Assembly: GCA_900549715.1 (NCBI GenBank)
Contig: URPK01000007.1
Span: 32,483-96,482 of the forward strand
Source: an uncultured Collinsella sp.
GTDB lineage: Bacteria > Actinomycetota > Coriobacteriia > Coriobacteriales > Coriobacteriaceae
Reading direction: 5' to 3'
DNA length: 64,000 nucleotides
In this document: positions 8,348-15,060 of the stretch, in pieces
Layout: each line of letters begins with the position of its first letter
Numbering within the stretch: position 1 is the stretch's first letter
Program-made: the position numbers and the translations under genes
Notes under the pieces: generated by a model
What the model was told of the DNA's origin: nothing
Database searches by the model: none
The model's input: only the letters and a program-made list of their open reading frames with translations

Positions 8348-8376
8348 TTGAGAATGAGAATCATCTTTAATACGAT
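8348..8376 (+). promoter_or_regulatory. Promoter of the purine operon with an overlapping Fur-box-like palindrome
   Basis: A -35 TTGAGA at 8348-8353, a 17-nt spacer and a -10 TACGAT at 8371-8376 precede the permease by about 90 nt. The spacer contains GAGAATGAGAATCATCTTT (8350-8368), which matches the classical Fur box at 14 of 19 positions. A TAACAAA word at 8332 also occurs in the ygeX upstream region. The promoter is supported; what binds the palindrome is inference. Confidence 0.55.
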
Positions 8377-8463
8377 ATGCAACGAAGGCACAACCTCAAC
8401 CCCGCACTGCGTCACAATAGAGCGTTAGATGCGAAAACAACTATTTCGAGGATTGGTGGTCAA

Positions 8464-9858
8464 ATGACCCAGGAGACGGTTACGAACGGCACTGAAGCCC
8501 TGTTCACTCGTGAAGGCATGCCTCCCGTTAAGGAAATGATCCCGTGTGCCCTTCAGCACGTACTGGCATCGTTTGCCGGCATCATCACCCCGGCTGTCAT
8601 CATGGCCGGCGTCTACGGCTTTAATAGCCAGCAGAGCACCGACATCATCCAGGTCGCGCTCATTCTTTCGGCAATCGACACGGCCCTTCAGGCCTTCGCT
8701 CCCTTCCGTCGCATCGGCGGCGGCCTGCCCATCGTCATGGGCGTTTCGTTCGCGTTCTTACCGGCCCTGCAGGCCATGGGTGCCTCGGGCTTTAGCTTTG
8801 GTGCGCTGCTGGGCGGCGAGATCGTCGGCGGCGCCGTCGCGGTCCTCTTTGGTCTGGCCTACAGCAAGATCAAGTGGCTGTTCCCGCCCGTCGTGACCGG
8901 TACGGTCATCTTCTCCATCGGCGTTTCGCTGTATCCCACGGCCGTCAAGTATATGGCCGGCGGTATGGGTACGCCACTGTGGGGCACCCCGCAGGCCTGG
9001 TGCGTCGCTCTTATCACCTTCGCCGTGGTCTTTGCGCTCGCCAACTTTGGCAAGGGCACGCTCAAGCTGGGATCCGTGTTCTTTGGCATGATCGTCGGCA
9101 TGATCGTCTCCATCCCCTTTGGCATGATCGACTTCTCCAGCGTCGCCACCGCTCAGGTCTTCGCCCTTCCCAAGCTCATGCCCTACGCGCTCGAGTTTGA
9201 TCCCGAGGTCTGCATTACCCTCGCTGTCGTGTTCCCCATGGTTGCCATCCAGGTTATCGGCGACGTCTCCGCCGCCTGCCTGGGCTCCATCGACCGTATG
9301 CCCACCGAGCGCGAGCTCTCCGGCGCTATCGTGTCCCAGGGCCTCACCTCTATGGTCGGCGGCCTGCTGGGCGGTCTTCCCACCAGCGCCCTTGGCCAGA
9401 ACGTGGGCATCATCTGCTCCAACAAGGTCGTCAACAAGTGGGTCTTTGTGATCATCGCGGCCGTCTTTGCCATCGCCGGTCTGTTCCCGCAGCTCTCTGC
9501 CGTCCTTTCCGCTATCCCGCAGCCCGTCATCGGCGGCGCGACCGTCGGCGTCTTTGGCACCATCACCATGAACGGCGTGCGCATGTTCACCCGCGAGGGC
9601 CTCACGCAGCGCACTACCACCATCGTCGGTACCTCCGTCGTCTTTGGCCTGGGTATCTGGATGGCCAGCGGTTGCCTTGCCGGCGAGGGTATGCCCGCCT
9701 GGGTATCCACCGTCATCGGCTCCAATGCCGTAACCCCCACCGCCATTATGGCCATTGTCCTTAACCTGATCCTTCCGCAGACGCCGGTCGTGGCTCAGCA
9801 CATCGATGCTGCCAAGGACGCTGCCGTGGATCTGGTCTTGCCCGAGAGCAAGAAGTAG
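8464..9858 (+). CDS. NCS2 family nucleobase permease (xanthine/uric acid type)
   Basis: A 464-residue polytopic membrane protein of the nucleobase-ascorbate transporter family, with about 12-14 hydrophobic segments. Landmarks are the TM1 QHVLASFAGIITPAV, the acidic TM8 region and the family signature as ALGQNVGIICSNK. In this signature Asn stands where Thr is usual. Members import xanthine, urate, guanine or uracil with protons. The neighbours ssnA, ygfK and xdhD argue for oxidised purines rather than uracil. The ATG at 8464 is preferred to an upstream ATG at 8377 that lies directly behind the -10 box. It is the first gene of the catabolic operon. Confidence 0.88.
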   Translation: MTQETVTNGTEALFTREGMPPVKEMIPCALQHVLASFAGIITPAVIMAGVYGFNSQQSTDIIQVALILSAIDTALQAFAPFRRIGGGLPIVMGVSFAFLPALQAMGASGFSFGALLGGEIVGGAVAVLFGLAYSKIKWLFPPVVTGTVIFSIGVSLYPTAVKYMAGGMGTPLWGTPQAWCVALITFAVVFALANFGKGTLKLGSVFFGMIVGMIVSIPFGMIDFSSVATAQVFALPKLMPYALEFDPEVCITLAVVFPMVAIQVIGDVSAACLGSIDRMPTERELSGAIVSQGLTSMVGGLLGGLPTSALGQNVGIICSNKVVNKWVFVIIAAVFAIAGLFPQLSAVLSAIPQPVIGGATVGVFGTITMNGVRMFTREGLTQRTTTIVGTSVVFGLGIWMASGCLAGEGMPAWVSTVIGSNAVTPTAIMAIVLNLILPQTPVVAQHIDAAKDAAVDLVLPESKK

Positions 9859-9876
9859 CCAATTCGGTGCTATTCG

Positions 9877-10035
9877 TCGGCGGACGCATCGCCTCGTCCG
9901 CCGATGTCATGCGGCGCCAAGCCGCACTTCAAAGGGTTTGTCCCTTTGGTGAAGCGTTGACGGGAGAGGGCCCGTTTCCGGTGTAGGCCGGCGCTTCGCA
10001 CTCCGCCATGTCAGAGGTGTCAAACCCCGCCTCTG
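9877..10035 (+). other. Structured intergenic region between permease and ssnA
   Basis: Five hairpins follow one another: 9877-9886/9895-9904 (10 bp), GCGGC/GCCGC at 9911-9925, AAAGGG/CCCTTT at 9931-9947, CGGG/CCCG at 9961-9974, and TCAGAGG/CCTCTGA at 10011-10035. None has a T-run, so they are not simple terminators. They may be processing or stabilising elements, or a structured RNA; no known riboswitch fold was recognised. Confidence 0.5.
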
Positions 10036-10053
10036 ATGTCGAAGGGAGCATCC

Positions 10054-11409
10054 ATGCTTCTGGTCGCTAACGGTTCCGTCTTTACCCGCAACGCTCAGGC
10101 CCCGTTCATCCCCAACGGTGCAGTCGCCATTGACGGAGATACGATCGTCGAAGTGGGCCCCGAGTGCGAGCTCAAGGTCAAGTACCCGGATGCCGAGTAC
10201 GTCGACGCCCAGGGCAACCTCATCATGCCCGGACTCATCAATTGCCACACCCACATCTACTCGGGTCTGGCCCGCGGCCTTGCCATTAAGGGCTGCAACC
10301 CCACCAACTTCCTGGAGAATCTTGAGCAGCAGTGGTGGAAGATCGATGACAACCTGACGCTCGACGGCACCAAGGCCAGCGCCTATGCCACGATTCTGGA
10401 CTCCATCCGCGATGGCGTCACCACGATTTTCGATCACCATGCGAGCTTCTGCGAGATCCCGGGAAGCCTCTTTACCATTAAGGATGCAGCTCAGGAGCTG
10501 GGCATGCGTTCGTGCCTGTGCTACGAGGTCTCCGATCGCCGCGGCCAGGAAAAATGCGACCAGGCCATTGCCGAGAACGCCGAATTTGCCCAGTGGGCCG
10601 CCAGGGAGCGTCGCGATAACGACAACCACATGATCGCCGCCATGTTTGGCGGTCACGCCACCTTTACGCTGTCGGACGAGACCATGGACAAGATGGCCGA
10701 GGCCAACAACGGCCTGACCGGCTTCCACATCCATGTGTGCGAGGGCATGAATGACGTGTGGGACTCCCGCCTCAACCGCGGTGGCATCAGTCCCGTCGAG
10801 CGCCTGCTGCAGCACAACCTGCTGGGTCCCGACACCATGCTCGGCCACTGCATCCACGTGACGCCCGCCGAGATGGACATCGTCAAGGAGTCCGGCACCT
10901 GGCTCGTCAACAACCCCGAATCCAATATGGGCAACGCCGTGGGCTGTGCCCCCGTGCTCGAGTTCTTCCGCCGCGGCATCCCCGTGTGCATGGGCACCGA
11001 TGCCTACACCCACGATATGCTCGAGAGTCTCAAGGTCTTCCTGATCATTCAGCGCCACAACGCCGCTATGCCCAACGTGGGCTGGTGCGAGGCCATGACC
11101 ATGCTGTTCGAGAACAACGCCAAGATGGCCAGCAAGTACTTCGATCGCAAGCTCGGTGTGCTCGAGGCCGGCGCTGCCGCCGACGTCATCGTCATGGACT
11201 ACAAGCCCTTTACGCCGCTGAGCGAGGAGAACATCGACGGCCACATGCTCTTTGGCATGATGGGCAAAAACTGCCGCACCACCATCATCAACGGCCGCGT
11301 CCTGTACAAGGATCGCGAGTTCGTTGGCATTGATGAGGACAAGATCAACGCGTGGACCATGGCTGAGTCCAAGAAGCTCTGGAGCACGCTCAACGATCGC
11401 GCCTACTAA
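10054..11409 (+). CDS. ssnA: Aminohydrolase SsnA
   Basis: A 451-residue metal-dependent amidohydrolase. The metal motif is HTHIYSGL in MPGLINCHTHIYSGL, and further ligands lie in GFHIHVCEG, GHCIHVT and GTDAYTHD. SsnA proteins are related to guanine deaminase and chlorohydrolases and belong to selenium- and purine-linked clusters; the exact substrate is undefined. The ATG at 10054 is chosen for AAGGGAG 5 nt upstream; an earlier ATG at 10036 lies within a hairpin. It sits between the purine permease and ygfK, the same partners as in Escherichia coli, and probably removes an amino group from a purine or a ring-opened product. Confidence 0.9.
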   Translation: MLLVANGSVFTRNAQAPFIPNGAVAIDGDTIVEVGPECELKVKYPDAEYVDAQGNLIMPGLINCHTHIYSGLARGLAIKGCNPTNFLENLEQQWWKIDDNLTLDGTKASAYATILDSIRDGVTTIFDHHASFCEIPGSLFTIKDAAQELGMRSCLCYEVSDRRGQEKCDQAIAENAEFAQWAARERRDNDNHMIAAMFGGHATFTLSDETMDKMAEANNGLTGFHIHVCEGMNDVWDSRLNRGGISPVERLLQHNLLGPDTMLGHCIHVTPAEMDIVKESGTWLVNNPESNMGNAVGCAPVLEFFRRGIPVCMGTDAYTHDMLESLKVFLIIQRHNAAMPNVGWCEAMTMLFENNAKMASKYFDRKLGVLEAGAAADVIVMDYKPFTPLSEENIDGHMLFGMMGKNCRTTIINGRVLYKDREFVGIDEDKINAWTMAESKKLWSTLNDRAY

Positions 11410-11424
11410 TTACAAGTAGATTCG

Positions 11425-11550
11425 CGCGCGTCGGATGTTTCGCCGCATCCGACGCGCGTATAGGCGACCTCCGCGGGGTCGCCGGCGCTGTGCTAGCGCT
11501 ACACCGTATTTGCGCCCGCCGCGCGGTCTCGCCGGGCGTTACAGAGAGGA
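11425..11550 (+). other. Structured intergenic region between ssnA and ygfK
   Basis: A perfect 13-bp stem at 11425-11437/11446-11458 is followed by GGCGACC/GGTCGCC near 11464-11484 and by AGCGC/GCGCT stems. No T-run follows, so transcription should continue into ygfK. The arrangement resembles the permease-ssnA spacer and suggests regulated mRNA processing or segment stability. Confidence 0.5.
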
Positions 11551-11557
11551 GCTCACT

Positions 11558-14557
11558 ATGAGCGACATCATGAGGCCGATCCCGTTTTCGCAGCTGATGA
11601 ACTGGATCATCGAGGAGCACAAGACCCAGGACGCCATCTTTGGCGTGCGCAAGATGGTCACGACCAACCAGGAGGGCGCGCTTCCCATTTTTGACGAGCG
11701 CATCGAGACCCCGTTTGGCCCGGCCGCCGGTCCCAACACGCAGCTTGCCCAGAACATCGTGGCATCCTACGTGGCAGGCTCCCGCTTCTTTGAGCTCAAG
11801 ACCGTTCAGGTTATGGACGGCGAGGAGCTCTCCAAGTGCGTCAACAAGCCCTGCATCGTGGCACAGGACGAGTGCTACAACTGCGAGTGGTCGACCGAGC
11901 TCGAGGTTCCGCAGGCCTTTGCCGAGTACGTGAAGGCATGGTTCGCCTGCCACCTGATCGCTCGCGAGTACGGTCTGGGTAGCCCGGACGGCTTTGTCTT
12001 TAACATGTCCGTGGGCTATGACCTCGAGGGCATTAAGAGCCCCAAGGTCGATGCCTACATCGAGGGCATGAAGGACGCCAGCGGCTCCGACGTCTGGAAC
12101 GAGTGCCGTGCCTGGGCGCTTGCCAACCTGGACAAGTTTGAGCATGTCGACGCTGCGTTTGTCGAGTCCATCCCGGCGCGCGTCTCCAACTCCATCACCG
12201 AGTCTACCCTGCACGGCTGCCCGCCGGCGGAGATCGAGCGCATCGCGACCTACCTCATCACCGAGAAGGGCCTCAACACCTACATCAAGTGCAACCCCAC
12301 GCTGCTGGGCTATGAGTTTGCACGTCAGCGCCTCAACGAGCTGGGCTTTGACTATATCGTCTTTGATGACACGCACTTCCGCGAGGATCTGCAGTGGGCC
12401 GATGCCGTGCCCATGTTCGAGCGCCTGATTGTCCTGTGCGCCGAGCGCGGTCTGGAGTTCGGCGTCAAGCTGACCAACACGTTTCCCGTCGACGTGACCA
12501 GGAACGAGCTGCCTTCCACCGAGATGTACATGTCCGGCCGTTCGCTGTTCTCGCTGACCATCGAGGCCGCCCGCCGCATTACCGAGCAGTTCGATGGCAA
12601 GCTGCGCATCAGCTACTCCGGCGGTGCCACGGTCTACAACATCCGTGCCCTGTATGACGCCGGCATTTGGCCCGTCACCCTGGCGACCGACGTGCTCAAG
12701 CCCGGTGGCTACGAGCGCTTTAGTCAGATGGCCGGCGAGTTTACCGACCTGGATGGCAAGCCGTTCGCGGGCGTCTCTCTCGAGGCCGTGACGGCGATTC
12801 AGACCGACTCGCTCACCAACCCGCTCTACAAGAAGCCGCTGCGCCCGCTGCCCGATCGCAAGGTCGCCGGCAAGAGCCCGCTTTCCGACTGCTTTACCAC
12901 GCCGTGCCGCACGAGCTGCCCCATCCAGCAGGATATCCCCGCCTATCTGGCGGCTGTTGACGAGGGCCGTTACGAGGACGCACTCAACATCATCATCGAG
13001 CGCAACGCCCTGCCGTTCATTACCGGCACCATCTGCCCGCATCCCTGCGGCCGTGCCTGCGAGCGTGCATTCTACGAGCCCGAGGGCGCCCAGATCCGCG
13101 CCAGCAAGCTCAAGGCCGCCCGCGAGGCCATGACCGCCGTGCTGCCCAAGCTGCGCGCCCAGGCCATCGCCAACGACGGCGAGCGCAACGTTGCCGTTAT
13201 CGGCGGCGGCCCGGCCGGCCTGGCGACGGCGTTCTTCCTGACGCGCGCCGGCGTGCCCGTCACTATCTTCGAGGCCCGCGACTCTCTCGGCGGCGTGGTC
13301 CGTCACGTGATCCCCGAGTTCCGTATCGCGAGCGACGATATCTCCCACGATGCCGAGCTCTGTCTGGCCTTTGGCGCCAAGGTGCAGCTCAACGCCCGCG
13401 TGGAGTCCATTGACGAGCTCAAGGCCCAGGGCTTTACCGACGTAGTCGTGGCCACTGGTGCCTGGATGCCCGGCTCTGCGGGCTTGGGCGAGGGTGCCGA
13501 GCTCGACGTGCTGGAGTTCCTCGAGGCCGCCAAGAAGGGCGAGAAGCTCGAGCTGGGCGAGGACGTCGTGGTCATTGGCGCCGGCAACACCGCCATGGAC
13601 GCGGCCCGCGTGGCCAAGCGCCTTGCTGGCGTGAAGAACGTGCGCCTAGTGTATCGCCGCACCAAGAAGCAGATGCCCGCCGACGAGGAAGAGCTCGATC
13701 TTGCTCTTGCCGACGGCGTTGAGTTCTGCGAGCTGCTGGCGCCCAAGGCGCTCAACGGCGCCGTGCTGACCTGCGATGTTATGGAGCTTGGCGAGCCGGA
13801 TGCAAGCGGCCGTCGCAGCCCCGTCGCCACGGGCGAGACCGTCGAGCTTTCCGCCACCACGGTGATCTGCGCCGTGGGCGAGGGCATCGATGCCAGCCTG
13901 TACGACGCCGCGGGCGTCGAGCACGACCGTCGCGGCCGCCTTGCCGCCACCTCCACCGGCGTCGAGGGCGTTTGGGCTGCCGGTGACTGCCGTCGCGGTC
14001 CTGCCACCGTGGTCGAGGCTATTTCCGACGCCGCCGAAGTTGCCCGCGCCATCGCCGGCGTGGACTTTAACAAGTACGTCGACTGCAACGAGCAGGCCGG
14101 CCGCGAGGACACCTGCTACGAGCGCAAGGGGTCGCTATGCCGTGACAAGCGCAACTGCACCAAGACCCGCTGCCTGGGCTGCGGCTCGGTGTGCGAGGTC
14201 TGCTGCGACGTGTGCCCCAACCGCGCCAACGTGGCAATTAAGGTGCCGGGCCTGGCCAAGCATCAGGTCGTCCATGTCGACGGCATGTGCAACGAGTGCG
14301 GCAACTGCGCCGTGTTCTGCCCCTACCAGGAGGGTCGTCCCTACAAGGACAAGCTCACCCTGTTCTGGAGCGATCAGGACATGGAGAACTCCGAGAACGA
14401 GGGCTTCCTGGCCGTGGACGAGGACCACTTTAAGGTTCGCATCGCCGGCACGGTTCGCACCGTCTCGGTCGATGCCGTCAACACCGGTCTGCCCGAGGCC
14501 GTCCGCCTGACCATCAAGGCCGTGCGCGACAGCTATCCGTATCTCCTTAAGAAATAG
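11558..14557 (+). CDS. ygfK: YgfK family flavin/iron-sulfur oxidoreductase (putative selenate reductase subunit)
   Basis: A 999-residue multidomain protein. Residues about 1-440 form a dihydroorotate-dehydrogenase-like barrel (PFGPAAGPNTQLAQNI). Residues about 450-500 hold GltD-like cysteines (CRTSCPIQQDIPAYL, CPHPCGRACERAF). FAD and NAD(P) Rossmann motifs are at about 545 (VIGGGPAGLATAF) and 672 (VIGAGNTAMDAARVA). Two C-terminal [4Fe-4S] motifs are at about 870 (CLGCGSVCEVCCDVCP) and 909 (CNECGNCAVFCP). The design suits electron transfer between NAD(P)H, ferredoxin and a reducible ring, as in dihydropyrimidine dehydrogenase. The selenate reductase name is historical. AGAGAGGAG supports the ATG at 11558. 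Confidence 0.9.
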   Translation: MSDIMRPIPFSQLMNWIIEEHKTQDAIFGVRKMVTTNQEGALPIFDERIETPFGPAAGPNTQLAQNIVASYVAGSRFFELKTVQVMDGEELSKCVNKPCIVAQDECYNCEWSTELEVPQAFAEYVKAWFACHLIAREYGLGSPDGFVFNMSVGYDLEGIKSPKVDAYIEGMKDASGSDVWNECRAWALANLDKFEHVDAAFVESIPARVSNSITESTLHGCPPAEIERIATYLITEKGLNTYIKCNPTLLGYEFARQRLNELGFDYIVFDDTHFREDLQWADAVPMFERLIVLCAERGLEFGVKLTNTFPVDVTRNELPSTEMYMSGRSLFSLTIEAARRITEQFDGKLRISYSGGATVYNIRALYDAGIWPVTLATDVLKPGGYERFSQMAGEFTDLDGKPFAGVSLEAVTAIQTDSLTNPLYKKPLRPLPDRKVAGKSPLSDCFTTPCRTSCPIQQDIPAYLAAVDEGRYEDALNIIIERNALPFITGTICPHPCGRACERAFYEPEGAQIRASKLKAAREAMTAVLPKLRAQAIANDGERNVAVIGGGPAGLATAFFLTRAGVPVTIFEARDSLGGVVRHVIPEFRIASDDISHDAELCLAFGAKVQLNARVESIDELKAQGFTDVVVATGAWMPGSAGLGEGAELDVLEFLEAAKKGEKLELGEDVVVIGAGNTAMDAARVAKRLAGVKNVRLVYRRTKKQMPADEEELDLALADGVEFCELLAPKALNGAVLTCDVMELGEPDASGRRSPVATGETVELSATTVICAVGEGIDASLYDAAGVEHDRRGRLAATSTGVEGVWAAGDCRRGPATVVEAISDAAEVARAIAGVDFNKYVDCNEQAGREDTCYERKGSLCRDKRNCTKTRCLGCGSVCEVCCDVCPNRANVAIKVPGLAKHQVVHVDGMCNECGNCAVFCPYQEGRPYKDKLTLFWSDQDMENSENEGFLAVDEDHFKVRIAGTVRTVSVDAVNTGLPEAVRLTIKAVRDSYPYLLKK

Positions 14558-14568
14558 GCGAGTCTCTT

Positions 14569-15048
14569 ATGGCCAAATCCATTCAACATAACGTGGCCTA
14601 CGTTGCCTGCGGAAGCGGCTGTGCCTCCGCAGGCGGCGACGCCCGCTGCAGCGAAGGCTGCATTGGCTGTGGCGCCTGCGTCACGGCCTGCCCCCACGGC
14701 GCCATTGCGCTGGTCGATGGCATCGCCCGCGTTGATCGCTCCAAGTGCACGGGCTGTGGCCTGTGCGGCATGGCGTGCCCGCAGCGCGTGATTGCCTTCG
14801 TTCCCGGCTACCAGAACATTCTGGTGCGCTGCAACAACACCGATAAGGGCGCCATTGCGCGCAAGATCTGCGACACGAGCTGCATCGGTTGCGGTATGTG
14901 CGCCAAAAAGTGCCCTGCCGGCGCTATCCGCATCGAGGACAACTGCGCCCATATCGACGGCGCGGACTGCCTGTCGTGCGGCATGTGCGCCGTCGTCTGC
15001 CCGCATGGCGCCATTCACGACCGCACCGGCATCGCCGCCGGCGTGTAG
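14569..15048 (+). CDS. Polyferredoxin with four CxxCxxCxxxCP motifs
   Basis: A 159-residue iron-sulfur protein. Four motifs are visible: CIGCGACVTACP, CTGCGLCGMACP, CIGCGMCAKKCP and CLSCGMCAVVCP, enough cysteines for up to four [4Fe-4S] clusters. Extra cysteines occur near the N-terminus. It resembles the ferredoxin part of RnfB-like proteins but lacks their membrane anchor. It starts 11 nt after ygfK and ends 12 nt before the Mo hydroxylase gene, the place where Escherichia coli has the FAD subunit gene ygfM. It probably carries electrons between the Mo hydroxylase and YgfK. Confidence 0.88.
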   Translation: MAKSIQHNVAYVACGSGCASAGGDARCSEGCIGCGACVTACPHGAIALVDGIARVDRSKCTGCGLCGMACPQRVIAFVPGYQNILVRCNNTDKGAIARKICDTSCIGCGMCAKKCPAGAIRIEDNCAHIDGADCLSCGMCAVVCPHGAIHDRTGIAAGV

Positions 15049-15060
15049 AAGGGAATCACC

